Shown: positions 9,167 to 19,152, counted from the first letter of the stretch. The stretch: DNA of 64,000 nucleotides from Hyphococcus sp. (GCA_021776415.1 JAJFFY010000034.1:1-64000); one strand, 5' to 3'. Numbers and translations are program-made. Notes: generated by a model not told the origin, from the sequence alone.

Positions 9167-11449
9167 CTACACATCCGGCCCGAATTTCTTCGAAGTTGGA
9201 AATCCCTTCGGTGCAATGCGTCCGGCCTGGGCGCGTTTTCCAAGATATGGCTTCCAGCCATCAACCGTCTGGATGCGCCCTGACCGATCAGTCCAGGTCA
9301 GGCCGTCTTTTTTGGAAAAGACCTTAGCATCGGAAAGTCCGCCTTTTTGGAATTTTTGTAGCGTGACGCCTTTGCCGCGTGTCATTTCTGGTATTTCCAT
9401 CGAGGGAAAGACCAGGAATTTCTTATTGTCGCCGATCGATGCGATCATATGCTCGGCATCGAGTTTGGTTGGCGCGGGCCGGCAAACGGCCGCCTCCGCG
9501 CCCGCCGGCACATTGAGCACCTGCTTGCCCTTACGGGTATTGGAGAGGCAATCTTGTTCCGCCACAATAAATCCGTGTCCCGATGATGACGCGACAAGGA
9601 ATTTTCGCGTCCCAAGGTAGACGAATGCGGCTGTAATCGCATCGTCATTGCCCATATCCACCATCAGGCGGATCGGCTCGCCATGGCCGCGCCCGCCGGG
9701 AAGCGTTGCAACATCCAGGGAGTAAAATTTCCCATTGGTCGCAAACAACATCAGCTTGTCGGTGGTTTGAGCGTGGATCACAAAACCCTCGCCGTCACCG
9801 TCCTTATATTTGATCGTCTTCCTGTCCTCAACATGCCCCCGCATGGTCCGCACCCATCCCTTTTCGGAGATGACGGCGGTGATGGGTTCTTTTTCCACCA
9901 GAATTTCAAGATCGATATCGTCAATATCAGGAGCGTCGGCAATTTGTGTGCGCCGGCGGCCAAGGTCTGATTTCGGATCGAAAACCTTACGCACTTCGCG
10001 CAGCTGATCGCTTATTTTCGCCCATTGCGCATCGTCGGATTTCAACAGCGCCCGCAGCGCCGTCTGCTCTTTCTTGAGATTCTTGTGCTCGGTTTTGATC
10101 CCCATCTCTTCAAGCTTGCGCAAGGACCGCAGGCGCATATTCAAAATCGCTTCGGCCTGAATATCCGACAGCTTGAACGTCTTCATCAGTTGCGCTTTGG
10201 GCTCGTCTTCAAAGCGGATGATGCGGATCACCTCATCGAGGTTGAGATAGGCGATGAGAAAACCATCGAGAAGTTCAAGGCGCCGCGCAATCTTCTCAAG
10301 CCGGAATTTGGCGCCGCGCACCAAAACTTCCTTGCGATGATCCAGATAGGCCTGGAGAACGTCGCGCAGCCCCATGACGCGCGGCGCGCCATTAGCGTCA
10401 AGGACATTGAGGTTTAACGAAAACCGCGATTCCAGATCGGTCAGCTTAAAGACGTTTTCCATCAATGCCGCCGGATCGACATTGCCCGAGCGCGGCTCGA
10501 GAATGAGACGGATGTCTTCCGCGCTTTCATCGCGTACATCGGCGATGGCTTGCATTTTCTTTGTCGTGATGAGGTCGGCGATTTTCTCAATCAGTTTCGA
10601 CTTTTGAACCTGATATGGAATTTCAGTGATAACAATCTGGTATTTGCCGCGCCCAAGGTCCTCGCGCTCCCAGCGGGCACGCACACGAAAGCCGCCGCGC
10701 CCGGTCTCATAGGCCTCTTGCATGGCGGCGGCATCCTCGACGCAAACCCCGCCGGTGGGGAAGTCGGGGCCCTTTACATAATTCAACAGCGTTTGGGTGC
10801 GCGCATTCGGCGTCTTGATGAGATGCAGCGACGCGTCGATCAGCTCGGCGACATTATGCGGCGGGATGGACGTCGCCATACCAACCGCAATGCCGGTGGA
10901 ACCGTTGGCCAGAAGATTGGGAAACGCCGCCGGGAGAACCACCGGCTCATTGTCCTCGCCGTCATAGGTCTCGCGAAAATCGACGGTGTCTTCATCGATG
11001 CCATTGAGGAGAAGCTGCGCCGCCTCTGTGAGCCGGCTTTCGGTATAGCGCATCGCCGCAGCGTTATCGCCGTCAATATTGCCAAAATTTCCCTGCCCGT
11101 CGACCAGCGGCACCCGCACGGAAAAGTCCTGAACCAGCCGCACCATGGCGTCATAGATCGCCTGGTCGCCATGGGGGTGAAAATTCCCCATCACCTCGCC
11201 GACGACTTTCGCCGACTTCTTAAAGCTCCCGCTGGCGTTCAGCTTCATCTGCCGCATGGCGTAGAGAATGCGCCGGTGGACCGGCTTCAGCCCATCACGA
11301 ACATCGGGCAGCGCACGCGAAGTGATGGTCGAAAGCGCGTAAGCGAGGTAGCGATTTGAAAGCGCCTCGCCGAACGGCTCGAGAAAGATGTCCTCCGGCT
11401 TTGCCGGGGCGGCGGATTTCGCGGGTTTGGTTTTCTTGGTGCGTGCCAT
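9167..11449 (-). CDS. parC: DNA topoisomerase IV subunit A
   Basis: Type IIA topoisomerase breakage-reunion subunit (760 residues) that unlinks daughter chromosomes with ParE. The N-terminal domain carries [21 protein letters not shown] and the catalytic tyrosine in [11 protein letters not shown]. The C-terminal half is a beta-pinwheel of degenerate repeats lacking the GyrA box, which favours ParC over GyrA. An in-frame ATG 60 bases upstream exists, but the chosen start (MARTKK) gives the Lys/Ala-rich N-terminus common in alphaproteobacterial ParC and lies just after a GGGAT stretch. It sits at the end of the recO/era/rnc array with two plus-strand genes between. Confidence 0.95.
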   Translation of the reverse strand: MARTKKTKPAKSAAPAKPEDIFLEPFGEALSNRYLAYALSTITSRALPDVRDGLKPVHRRILYAMRQMKLNASGSFKKSAKVVGEVMGNFHPHGDQAIYDAMVRLVQDFSVRVPLVDGQGNFGNIDGDNAAAMRYTESRLTEAAQLLLNGIDEDTVDFRETYDGEDNEPVVLPAAFPNLLANGSTGIAVGMATSIPPHNVAELIDASLHLIKTPNARTQTLLNYVKGPDFPTGGVCVEDAAAMQEAYETGRGGFRVRARWEREDLGRGKYQIVITEIPYQVQKSKLIEKIADLITTKKMQAIADVRDESAEDIRLILEPRSGNVDPAALMENVFKLTDLESRFSLNLNVLDANGAPRVMGLRDVLQAYLDHRKEVLVRGAKFRLEKIARRLELLDGFLIAYLNLDEVIRIIRFEDEPKAQLMKTFKLSDIQAEAILNMRLRSLRKLEEMGIKTEHKNLKKEQTALRALLKSDDAQWAKISDQLREVRKVFDPKSDLGRRRTQIADAPDIDDIDLEILVEKEPITAVISEKGWVRTMRGHVEDRKTIKYKDGDGEGFVIHAQTTDKLMLFATNGKFYSLDVATLPGGRGHGEPIRLMVDMGNDDAITAAFVYLGTRKFLVASSSGHGFIVAEQDCLSNTRKGKQVLNVPAGAEAAVCRPAPTKLDAEHMIASIGDNKKFLVFPSMEIPEMTRGKGVTLQKFQKGGLSDAKVFSKKDGLTWTDRSGRIQTVDGWKPYLGKRAQAGRIAPKGFPTSKKFGPDV

Positions 11450-11552
11450 GGCGCATCCCATAGAGCATTTTCCCGCCAAGTGGATACCGTTGGGCGCCAA
11501 TATTTGCACAGCCGTTGTTTGATAGCCGGCGGCTTTCGGCTATGCCGGAGAT

Positions 11553-12233
11553 ATGCAGTCCGTTCTCGCCGAGATCTTCACCTTCCCGCTGGCGCTGGTT
11601 GAGCTTGCGACCGCGGCCATCGGGTTTTCCACAGGCGCATTTCTGCGCGCGGCGAGCTCAACGGAAGCGCAAACTGCGGCGTTCGTCATCGCCTTCCTCG
11701 CCGGGGTCTCGGAGATGCTGGGCCAAAGCGTCATTTTAGTGGTCAACCGGATCGCGCTTTACCGGTTTCTGGCAAGCCTCGCCTTCACCGGCGTATCCTA
11801 TGTCATCACCGCCCTGATCTGGGGGCTCAGCGTGTTTGCAGTGGCGCCGCTGACCCGGGTCGGCATGCTCGGCCCGGGTGATATCGCTGGCGTCACCGGC
11901 ATCCTCGCACTCGCCTTCGCGCCGCGGCTTTTCGGCGTGCTGTCTATTGCGCCCTATTTTGGCGCCGCGCTCGGCAATTTCTTCGAGGTCTGGGCGATGG
12001 CGCTGGCGATTTTCGGCCTGCGCGTCGGGCTCGACCTGCCGCTTGGCGCGGCGGTGTTCTGCGGCGGCGCCGGTTGGCTGGTCTCTTACGGGCTGCGCAG
12101 CTTTATCGGCCATGCGCTGGCGACCCCGCTCGGGCGCTTGCGCATTCTGGTGAGCGGATCGGCGCTCGACCGCACGCCGCAGCAAATCATCGACGACCTT
12201 GTCCACGCGCTAAGGGATGAGAAAAAATCATGA
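11553..12233 (+). CDS. Polytopic membrane protein, Yip1-like
   Basis: 226 residues with about five strongly hydrophobic segments (about 8-30, 38-60, 70-105, 110-150 and 155-185), then a cytoplasmic C-terminal tail containing RTPQQIIDDLVHALRDE. The overall arrangement resembles Yip1-domain bacterial membrane proteins, but no decisive motif is seen. It is translationally coupled to the next gene by an ATGA overlap, so the two probably act together in the inner membrane. It is divergent from parC with only about 100 bases between starts, so the two promoters must be compact. Confidence 0.75.
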   Translation: MQSVLAEIFTFPLALVELATAAIGFSTGAFLRAASSTEAQTAAFVIAFLAGVSEMLGQSVILVVNRIALYRFLASLAFTGVSYVITALIWGLSVFAVAPLTRVGMLGPGDIAGVTGILALAFAPRLFGVLSIAPYFGAALGNFFEVWAMALAIFGLRVGLDLPLGAAVFCGGAGWLVSYGLRSFIGHALATPLGRLRILVSGSALDRTPQQIIDDLVHALRDEKKS

Positions 12234-13258
12234 TTTCAACGATTTTGATGACCGCCATCACGCTGGCGATGTTAGCTCTGTTGATCACCGCTGCGCTCTC
12301 GCCAATAGAAACCTTGAGCTGGTGGGCGGGCTGGACCGAGGCGGAAATTGAAAAGGGCGGCGCACCGGAAGCTGCCGCCAGGCCCTGCGCCAGCCCCGCT
12401 GACGCCAAGCCGAAGGCGCTTTATATTGTCTACCTCTCCGGTATTTCATCACTTTCCGGCCGCTTCCTCATCCCACGGGAAAAAGTGTTTGTGCAGGGCC
12501 TCGCCCAACACTTTCCCGATGCGGCGGTGATCGATGACGTCTTTCCCTATTCGCCGGCGGGCCTGCCGCTGCTCGCCAGCACGCGGTGGCTGGACCGGGT
12601 CTGGCGCCTGGTGCAGCGGATAAAGCTCGAAGGCCACGCGACAGTGTTCTCTATACTGATACATATGCGAAATGTCTTTCAGGTGATGATTTCCGCCGAC
12701 CATCGCTATGGGCCGATTTTCAATCAAGGCGCGGCGACGGTGATTGAAGAAGCGCTTGCGCGCGCCGGCTACCGGCAGGGCTCGGGCACGCCGGTGATCA
12801 TCATTGGCTATAGCGGCGGCGGGCAAATTGCCATTGGCGCGGCGGCGTTTTTGAAATTGCATCTAGAAGCGCCGATTGACGTTATCTCCATCGGCGGCGT
12901 TGTCGCATCCGATCCGGGACTGCATTTCGTCCGGCGCCTGCATTATCTTTATGCCGACGGCGACAATATCCAGAAGGTCGGCGCGGTGATGTTCCCCGAA
13001 CGCTGGGCGGTGATGGCCTATTCAGAATGGAACACTGCAAAGCGCCAAGGCCGCATCATGTTTCACAAGATAAACCGCATGCTCCACGCCGGCGCGCGCG
13101 GCTATTTCGGGCTGGTGAAATTTGACGGCGTCACCAACAATCATCGCACGCTGGAGATGGTGGTCGATATTCTCGCTCAAATCCCCGAACAACCTCAGGC
13201 AAGCAGCGCGGCGCCGGTTATCAATCAAGCCCGGCCTTCAACAACTCAACAACCCTGA
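12230..13258 (+). CDS. Predicted membrane-anchored alpha/beta-hydrolase-like protein
   Basis: 342 residues. An N-terminal hydrophobic segment (about 4-25) looks like an uncleaved anchor. The body contains YIVYLSGISS, then PVIIIGYSGGGQIAIGAA, a G-Y-S-G-G nucleophile elbow typical of alpha/beta hydrolases. A possible acid and a C-terminal histidine (VTNNHRTLEM) follow. No specific family was recognised, so substrate and even enzymatic activity are inference. It overlaps the upstream membrane gene by 4 bases. Its 3' end runs 38 bases into the convergent recO gene. Confidence 0.75.
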   Translation: MISTILMTAITLAMLALLITAALSPIETLSWWAGWTEAEIEKGGAPEAAARPCASPADAKPKALYIVYLSGISSLSGRFLIPREKVFVQGLAQHFPDAAVIDDVFPYSPAGLPLLASTRWLDRVWRLVQRIKLEGHATVFSILIHMRNVFQVMISADHRYGPIFNQGAATVIEEALARAGYRQGSGTPVIIIGYSGGGQIAIGAAAFLKLHLEAPIDVISIGGVVASDPGLHFVRRLHYLYADGDNIQKVGAVMFPERWAVMAYSEWNTAKRQGRIMFHKINRMLHAGARGYFGLVKFDGVTNNHRTLEMVVDILAQIPEQPQASSAAPVINQARPSTTQQP

Positions 13259-13949
13259 TCCGCGCCTCCGGCAGCGGCTTGTCGGTGAGGTGCAATATCC
13301 GGGTTTCAATAAAATAGCCGGTGGTTTTGAGCGCGCCAAGCGCCTCTTCAAGGCTCGCCTCAACGCTTTGCCCACGCAGGAACGCCGGCAGCGGCAGCAT
13401 TTTATCCTTATACGGCGCACCCGCCTCCGCTGAGACGGCGCAAGCCGAGCGCGGCGACACGTAAACGAGGTTATCGCGGGCGCCGGTCGAAGCGCAGCGG
13501 TCAAGCGTCAGGCCGAAGCCAAGCTCGGCCAACAGCCCCAACTCCCAGCGCGCCATCAACGCCGGCCAGAGATCTATCGCGTCAAGATTATCGAGCAACA
13601 CCGCCATCGCGGTATAGGCGCGCGCATGAACCTCGCGCTCGGGCAAAGTCGCCAGCGCCAGCGCGCAAGCCGCAGACAGGCCCGCCAGCGACAACCGGTC
13701 CTGCATCGCCTCGCCGGCGCGCGCCCGCGCCATCTCCAGCGTGAAGTGCCCAAGCGAATCCTCGCCGCGTCCCTTCCACTCAACGCTAACCTCATTGCCC
13801 GGCTGCAAGACCGGACGCATGCGCTTGCCCTGCCCGCCATAAACAAGACCGGCCCAGCGACCGTGCTGCTCGGTAAAAATATTCACCACCGCCGCCGTTT
13901 CGCCGTGCGGGCGTGCGTCGAGAATGATGCCTTGGTCGGTGAAGTTCAT
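13221..13949 (-). CDS. recO: DNA repair protein RecO
   Basis: RecF-pathway mediator that displaces SSB and loads RecA on gaps, 242 residues. The N-terminal OB fold is clear: DQGIILDARPHGETAAVVNI followed by EQHGRWAGLVYGG. The helical C-terminal part contains the usual WELGLLAELGFGLTLDRCA region. The zinc cysteines found in some RecO proteins are only partly present. In many alphaproteobacteria recO directly follows era. Here an AT-rich gene separates them. The last 38 bases overlap the convergent hydrolase-like gene. Confidence 0.93.
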   Translation of the reverse strand: MNFTDQGIILDARPHGETAAVVNIFTEQHGRWAGLVYGGQGKRMRPVLQPGNEVSVEWKGRGEDSLGHFTLEMARARAGEAMQDRLSLAGLSAACALALATLPEREVHARAYTAMAVLLDNLDAIDLWPALMARWELGLLAELGFGLTLDRCASTGARDNLVYVSPRSACAVSAEAGAPYKDKMLPLPAFLRGQSVEASLEEALGALKTTGYFIETRILHLTDKPLPEARIRVVELLKAGLD

Positions 13950-14168
13950 TGGGGGAGTGTGGCGAGGCCAGCAGCCGAGTCAATGACCACAATTCGCCAG
14001 ACGCAGATTGCAGCATAATTTGCGAACGGCAGTTTAGTGGTGCTTTTCCACCTTATCCGTCAGCGGCCTACTTGGCGGTTTTAATCCGCTCAGTCACAAC
14101 GCTCTTCAAACCGTATATTTTATCTTGAGATTGAAGATAGTTTCAGGGCTCTGTTTCCTCGACTTCGA
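13950..14168. other. Intergenic region between recO and the AT-rich orphan
   Basis: About 220 bases with no gene that can be supported. Composition changes midway: the recO-proximal half is GC-rich like the genome and the distal half (about 14040-14168) is AT-rich like the orphan gene. A short minus-strand reading frame there ends with residues LKSVVTERIKTAK before a stop. It could be a remnant of another gene but is too short to call. Confidence 0.35.
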
Positions 14169-14684
14169 TCAATTCAAAAGTCGCGGAAAGTCTGGTTTTA
14201 TAAATTCCCTGAGCAGGTCGGGGCATAAAAATTGCGACGTGCATAAGCTCTTCACAAAAGGCGCATGGTTTATTTTAGGATATACCATAGAAATTTCTGC
14301 GAAGTATGCAGCTTTTTTCAGGAGTTCTTTTGCCTCCTCGAACCCTATGTCTTGTAGCTCTTCGATTCCGTCTATCAATTTCTGTATTTCTTCGAAGTCT
14401 TCTGGGGTTTTGGCATAATCAATGGCGAAACACTCAGCTTCCGCGAACCAATTCAGTCGATTTAATTCTTCGTCGTCAATTTTTCCATCAATCCATTTTT
14501 CAGCACCAAGAATACCCTTTCTCAAACGCTCTTGTGGAATAAGGTGTTGGATTCTCCAACAACAATCCAGAAAGTAACGATGCAAGACCGGTATGAGAGT
14601 TTTGAAGTAGTTGGGGTTTTGGATGTGTAAGGCCGTAAGCATATCGGGTGCTGACCTTGATGTCTCCCATTCTTCTCTAGTCAT
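14169..14684 (-). CDS. AT-rich orphan protein of unknown function
   Basis: 171 residues from the ATG at 14684. An in-frame TTG at 14750 would add 22 residues. The ATG was chosen because the protein then begins MTREEWETS. That opening, with the later RYFLDCCWRIQHLIPQERLR and GKIDDEEL blocks, recalls a family of uncharacterised planctomycete-type proteins that begin MTxxEW and contain a CCRRIW-like motif; this match is from memory only. The protein is helical and Glu/Lys/Leu-rich, with no signal peptide or membrane segment. Its codon use (AAT, TTT, GAA, ATT) is far more AT-rich than both neighbours, which suggests recent transfer. It splits the era-recO pair. Confidence 0.7.
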   Translation of the reverse strand: MTREEWETSRSAPDMLTALHIQNPNYFKTLIPVLHRYFLDCCWRIQHLIPQERLRKGILGAEKWIDGKIDDEELNRLNWFAEAECFAIDYAKTPEDFEEIQKLIDGIEELQDIGFEEAKELLKKAAYFAEISMVYPKINHAPFVKSLCTSQFLCPDLLREFIKPDFPRLLN

Positions 14685-14898
14685 AAAAAATGCGACACTT
14701 GTCGCTAATTCAATTGATGTGAATTCCAACAGTAAGCGCCGCCCAATCAAAAGCTAGGAATAAACTTTTGTCCAGTAAAGAAGTAACGCGAGTGCCTTAT
14801 TTTGGGTGATTTAGGAAGCTGGCTATGGCAAGTTAGCGCCAGTTTTCGGACGTTCATTTCGAAGGTATGGATGTCGCAAATGGGCCAACAACGGCCAC

Positions 14899-15849
14899 TC
14901 ACTCCACTACATCCAGCCCAATATTCCTTAACCTTGCCGCTTCATCCGCCCAGCCTTGGCGGACTTTTACGTGGATGAAGAGGTGCACTGGCCGGCCTAA
15001 GAGTTCGATCAATTCTTCGCGCGCGGCCTGGCCGATGATTTTGAGTGTTGCGCCACCTTTGCCGAGGACGATGCCTTTTTGGCTGTCGCGGGCGACGAAG
15101 ATGGTCTGCTCGATGCGCACGCCTTTTTTGGTTTCTTTCCAGTCGTCGGTCTCGACCGTGGAATCGTAAGGTAATTCCTGATGCAGGCGCAGGAACAGTT
15201 TTTCGCGCGTGACTTCCGCCGCCATCAGCCGGTCGGAAATATCCGAGAGCTGATCTTCCGGGTATAGCCACGGACCGGCGGGCGCCTTGTCCACGAGGAA
15301 CGCTTTCAGATCGCCAAGCCCGTCGCCGTTCTTTGCCGAAATCATAAATATATCACTGAACACGCCAGCCTCGTTCAACTCCTGCGCCAGCGCCAGCAAT
15401 TTCGGCCGCGCGATCTCGTCGATTTTGTTGAGCGCAAGGACAGCTTTGCCGCCGGCTTTTTTGAGCCCCTCGATAATCCGGTCCGCATCGATACGAGACT
15501 TACCGGCGCCGCCGCGTTCATTTTCACCTTCGAGATAAGCCGGCGCATCAATGATCAACAGCGTCCGGTCGGCGCCCTCAATCCCGCCCCATGCGGCGGC
15601 GACCATGGCGCGATCTAGCCGGCTTGTTCGGGAATTTGGGGGGGGCGCAAAAATCCCCGGCGTGTCGATAAAGACCAGCTGCGTATCGCCTTCAACGGCA
15701 ATGCCGCGAATGCGCGCCCGCGTGGTCTGCACTTTCTGGGTGACGATCGAGACTTTCGCGCCAACCAGCGAATTGACGAGCGTCGATTTCCCCGCGTTAG
15801 GCGCTCCAATTACAGCAACCATTATGCATTTCATTTCAGGCTTACTCAT
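14899..15849 (-). CDS. era: GTPase Era
   Basis: Ribosome-assembly GTPase that binds the 3' end of 16S rRNA, 316 residues. G1 is GAPNAGKSTLVN, G3 DTPGIF and G4 LNKID, and the C-terminal KH domain has GIVLGKGGATLKIIG. The ATG at 15849 is preferred over the adjacent GTG at 15852. It lies 8 bases inside rnc, so the genes are coupled. The 148 bases downstream, up to the orphan gene, hold nothing recognisable. Confidence 0.96.
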   Translation of the reverse strand: MSKPEMKCIMVAVIGAPNAGKSTLVNSLVGAKVSIVTQKVQTTRARIRGIAVEGDTQLVFIDTPGIFAPPPNSRTSRLDRAMVAAAWGGIEGADRTLLIIDAPAYLEGENERGGAGKSRIDADRIIEGLKKAGGKAVLALNKIDEIARPKLLALAQELNEAGVFSDIFMISAKNGDGLGDLKAFLVDKAPAGPWLYPEDQLSDISDRLMAAEVTREKLFLRLHQELPYDSTVETDDWKETKKGVRIEQTIFVARDSQKGIVLGKGGATLKIIGQAAREELIELLGRPVHLFIHVKVRQGWADEAARLRNIGLDVVE

Positions 15850-16540
15850 CACCGTTCCAAATCCCTTCGCGGATCAAAAAATTACGCGCCGCATCCATCT
15901 GTGCTTTGCGTTTTGATTTGCCCTCTCCTTGCGCCGGTTTTCTGCCCTTCACCTGCACTTCAATGGTGAAGGCCGGCGCATGCGCCGGGCCGTCCGCATC
16001 AAGGACAGTATAATCCGGCGTACCAAGCTTCTTGTTCTGTGACCATTCCTGCAGCGCGGTTTTGGCGTCGCGATGATATCTCGACAGATCCTCAAGATTG
16101 GGCGTCCAATACCGATCATAAACAATGCGCGCCGCATCAAGCCCGCCATCAACATAAATCGCGCCCAGCAACGCCTCCATCACATCACCGAGGATGGCTT
16201 TTTTCTTGCGCCCGCCGGCGCCCTCTTCCCACTCCGACATCATAATAAATTCATCGATGCCGAAATGGAGCGCCGCCTTGGCGCAAGTCTCCTTGCGCAC
16301 CAGCGCGTTGAGCCGCGGCGCCATATCACCCTCTTCAAATTCTGGGTAGCGCCGCCACAACTCTTCCGCAGTTAACAGTCCCAACACCCGGTCGCCAAGA
16401 AACTCCAGGCGTTCAAGATCGCGTACGACCCTGGCTCCGCCGGAAAGACTTGAATGGGTCAGCGCCCGCACCAGCAGATTCGGGTCGTTAAATTGCCATC
16501 CAAGGCGGTTCTCAAGTGTTGAAAATTCTCGTTTTGTCAT
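15842..16540 (-). CDS. rnc: Ribonuclease III
   Basis: Double-strand-specific endoribonuclease for rRNA and mRNA processing, 232 residues. The catalytic signature is LERLEFLGDRVLGL with the downstream acidic patch GDVMEALLGAIYVDGG. A C-terminal dsRNA-binding domain (about 160-228) ends with GKSKRKAQMDAARNFL. The start was set at the ATG that overlaps the lepB stop by four bases (ATGA). Upstream in-frame codons would lie entirely inside lepB. Order lepB-rnc-era is conserved in alphaproteobacteria. Confidence 0.96.
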   Translation of the reverse strand: MTKREFSTLENRLGWQFNDPNLLVRALTHSSLSGGARVVRDLERLEFLGDRVLGLLTAEELWRRYPEFEEGDMAPRLNALVRKETCAKAALHFGIDEFIMMSEWEEGAGGRKKKAILGDVMEALLGAIYVDGGLDAARIVYDRYWTPNLEDLSRYHRDAKTALQEWSQNKKLGTPDYTVLDADGPAHAPAFTIEVQVKGRKPAQGEGKSKRKAQMDAARNFLIREGIWNGDE

Positions 16541-17358
16541 TCCACCGCAGCAAAGATGCGCCCATAGCGGATTACAAAGGGCCATTTCCAAACTTGCCAG
16601 AGGCTGGCATCATCTCCGTCTACGGAGAAAAATAGCCGTTCCGCCCGGCCGACCACATCCTCCAGCGGCACATAGCCGACCTGTGGAGTGACCCGGCTGT
16701 CCTGTGACTGGTCGCGATTGTCGCCCATCATGAAAAAATGCCCCGCCGGCACTTGATAGGGACCGACATTATCCAGCCGCCCTTTGTCGCCATGACATTC
16801 CTGCACCAGATAGGAGATGCCATTGGGGAGCGTTTCGCGATAAGTCGGTGCCTGCGCCGGGCGTTGGTCGCAAATGAGACCGCTCATCTCGACAAAATCC
16901 TTTCGCACCGGCTCGTTATTTATGTGCAGGCGCCCGCCGATCATTCGGATCTCGTCGCCGGGCAGGCCGATGACGCGTTTGATGTAGTCTTTGTTGCCGT
17001 CTTTGCGGTTTTTGAAAACCACAACATCGCCGCGCGTCGGCTCTCCCGAAAAAATGCGTCCGTGCACCGGCAGACGCGTCAGCGGATAGACCAGCGATGC
17101 GCGCGAATACCCAAAGGTCGGTTTCGACACGACAAGGAAGTCGCCGATAAGAAGCGTCGGCTTCATTGATCCGGAAGGAATATTGAAGGGCTGGAAAATA
17201 ACGATGCGCAACACCAGCGCGATCGCCACCGCAAAGAAGACGGTTTTGGCCAAGTCCCAGGCTTCTTCACTCGGCGTCATTTTAGGCGCTTCGGTCTTGA
17301 TCGTCTCACCTTCAACGCCGCTCTTGCCGCCTAAAAACTTTTTCAGGGAAAACCCCAT
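16537..17358 (-). CDS. lepB: Signal peptidase I
   Basis: Inner-membrane protease that removes Sec and Tat signal peptides, 273 residues. A membrane helix at about 37-57 precedes the catalytic serine Ser64 in IPSGSMKPTL. The lysine partner is in DYIKRVIGLPGDE, and the box MMGDNRDQSQDSR follows. Start set at the ATG at 17358 because AAAGG lies at proper spacing before it. An upstream in-frame start adds only eight residues. Overlaps rnc by 4 bases. Confidence 0.96.
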   Translation of the reverse strand: MGFSLKKFLGGKSGVEGETIKTEAPKMTPSEEAWDLAKTVFFAVAIALVLRIVIFQPFNIPSGSMKPTLLIGDFLVVSKPTFGYSRASLVYPLTRLPVHGRIFSGEPTRGDVVVFKNRKDGNKDYIKRVIGLPGDEIRMIGGRLHINNEPVRKDFVEMSGLICDQRPAQAPTYRETLPNGISYLVQECHGDKGRLDNVGPYQVPAGHFFMMGDNRDQSQDSRVTPQVGYVPLEDVVGRAERLFFSVDGDDASLWQVWKWPFVIRYGRIFAAVE

Positions 17359-17402
17359 AACCGAAACCTTTCGTTGCCCCACCCGATAAACTTGACTGTG
17401 CT

Positions 17403-17801
17403 CTATTTAGCCCGCGCGTAGATTATGACAATGGCCTGAGCTTGGGGAAATTCATCGGTGATGGTGAGGTGGATGTCGGCGACATGGCCGTCGGGTGTGA
17501 TTTCATCGAGCCTTTTGGCCGCTCCGCCGGTCAAAGCCATGGTCGGTTTGCCGCCGGGCAGGTTCACAACCCCCATATCGCGCCAGAACACCCCGCGGGA
17601 GAGCCCCGTGCCGAGCGCCTTGGAGCACGCCTCTTTGGCGGCGAACCGCTTGGCGTAGGACGCTGCCCGGTTGTGGCGTTTGTCAGATTTCGCCTGCTCA
17701 ACCTCAGTGAACACCCGCTTGGTAAATCGCGCGCTGTGGCGCGCAAGCGTCTTTTCCACCCGGCGGATGTCGATAAGGTCGTTGCCAATGCCGATGATCA
17801 T
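17403..17801 (-). CDS. acpS: Holo-[acyl-carrier-protein] synthase
   Basis: Transfers 4'-phosphopantetheine from CoA to acyl carrier protein, 132 residues. Family motifs are [17 protein letters not shown] at the N-terminus, with the Mg-binding aspartate, and [16 protein letters not shown] in the middle. ATG at 17801 is preceded by GAGGGG from the end of pdxJ. The gene follows pdxJ as in many proteobacteria, and lepB begins 44 bases downstream. Confidence 0.95.
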   Translation of the reverse strand: MIIGIGNDLIDIRRVEKTLARHSARFTKRVFTEVEQAKSDKRHNRAASYAKRFAAKEACSKALGTGLSRGVFWRDMGVVNLPGGKPTMALTGGAAKRLDEITPDGHVADIHLTITDEFPQAQAIVIIYARAK

Positions 17802-17809
17802 GAGGCCCC

Positions 17810-18568
17810 TCAATAATGCGCGCCGGTGCGCGCGTCCTGCATCAGGCGTTTCATTTCCTTCACCGCCTCGTCAAGCCCCATAAACACCGCCTCGCCGACC
17901 AGAAAATGTCCGATATTGAGTTCGACGATTTGTGGGATGGCGGCGATCGGCTGCACATTCCAGAATGTCAGGCCGTGACCGGCATGAACCTCAAGCCCCA
18001 GACTATCGGCAAGCTCGGCGGCGGCTTTGATTTTCTCAAACTCCACAGCTATGCGCGCGGGCTCTGTCGCCGCCGTCGCCTCAAAATAGGCGCCGGTATG
18101 GATTTCGATCACCGGCGCGCCGGTGGATTTCGCCGCCTCGATCTGGCGCTTCTCCGGATCAACGAACAGCGACACCCGTGCGCCTATGTCCGTCAGCTCA
18201 CGAACAAATGGCGTAATGAAATTATGCTGACCGGCGACATCAAGCCCGCCCTCGGTGGTGCGCTCTTTGCGATTTTCCGGAACCAGGCAGCAGCCATGGG
18301 GTTTTACATCGCTCACCAGCTGTAGCATCTCCGCCGTCGCCGCCATTTCGAAATTGAGCGGCAGTTCGATCTCTTCCTTGAGACGGCGCATATCGTCATC
18401 GACAATATGACGTCGGTCCTCGCGCAGATGCGCGGTGATGCCGTCGGCGCCAGCGCAGGCGACCAGCTCAGCGGCGCGCACCGGGTCCGGATGCGCCCCG
18501 CCCCGGGCGTTCCGGATTGTCGCGACGTGATCGATATTGACGCCAAGGCGCAGCGGTTTTTTATTCAC
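17810..18568 (-). CDS. pdxJ: Pyridoxine 5'-phosphate synthase
   Basis: Condenses 1-deoxyxylulose 5-phosphate with 3-amino-2-oxopropyl phosphate to pyridoxine 5'-phosphate, 252 residues (normal length). The N-terminal block [17 protein letters not shown] and the later [12 protein letters not shown] and [13 protein letters not shown] blocks are diagnostic of this TIM-barrel family. Starts inside the pyrE stop with a 4-base overlap. Confidence 0.96.
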   Translation of the reverse strand: MNKKPLRLGVNIDHVATIRNARGGAHPDPVRAAELVACAGADGITAHLREDRRHIVDDDMRRLKEEIELPLNFEMAATAEMLQLVSDVKPHGCCLVPENRKERTTEGGLDVAGQHNFITPFVRELTDIGARVSLFVDPEKRQIEAAKSTGAPVIEIHTGAYFEATAATEPARIAVEFEKIKAAAELADSLGLEVHAGHGLTFWNVQPIAAIPQIVELNIGHFLVGEAVFMGLDEAVKEMKRLMQDARTGAHY

Positions 18569-19152
18569 TGACTAACTCCGCGGCTGCCCGGTTTTATCGC
18601 CGGCGTATTTTGCAAGTGCTCAGGCAAATCATCGGCAGGCCAAGCGTCGACTTTCAATTGCGCCAGGGCAATCACCGGCGCGCCAATCTCAGCCTCGCCG
18701 CCTGAGCGGTCCACCAGGCAGGCCAGCGCCAGCACCTCGCCGCCGGCATTTTGCACCGCTTCAATCGCTTCACGCGCCGACAGGCCGGTTGAGACAATGT
18801 CTTCAACAACCAGCACCCGCGCACCCGGTTCGATCGCGAACCCGCGGCGCATGCAAAACGCGCCGTCAACGCGTTCGAGAAACATGAACGGCACGCCAAG
18901 ATGACGCGCGGTCTCATAGCCGTAGATGATCGCGCCCATGGCCGGCGAGATCACATAGTCGATCTTGCCGGTGATTGCAGTAGCAGCCTTCACCGCCAGC
19001 GCCTTGCACAGCCGAGCGGTGCGGTCCGGATACATCGATACGATCGACTTGTTGAGATAAGTATCGCTATGCAGACCGGACGACAAAATGAAATGGCCTT
19101 TCTGCAAGGCGCCGGCTTGTTCAAATTCGCGCAACGCTTCAGAGCTGTTCAT
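18565..19152 (-). CDS. pyrE: Orotate phosphoribosyltransferase
   Basis: Converts orotate plus PRPP to OMP in pyrimidine synthesis, 195 residues. The PRPP-binding loop is [11 protein letters not shown], and [16 protein letters not shown] near the N-terminus fits the orotate-binding region of the thermophile/alphaproteobacterial branch of PyrE. It starts 14 bases inside the relA/spoT coding sequence and overlaps pdxJ by 4 bases. Confidence 0.95.
   Translation of the reverse strand: MNSSEALREFEQAGALQKGHFILSSGLHSDTYLNKSIVSMYPDRTARLCKALAVKAATAITGKIDYVISPAMGAIIYGYETARHLGVPFMFLERVDGAFCMRRGFAIEPGARVLVVEDIVSTGLSAREAIEAVQNAGGEVLALACLVDRSGGEAEIGAPVIALAQLKVDAWPADDLPEHLQNTPAIKPGSRGVSQ

Noticed and set aside
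10550-11359. Open frame of 269 codons on the plus strand opposite parC
   Set aside because: It is antisense to the ParC catalytic core and its composition is that of a shadow frame.
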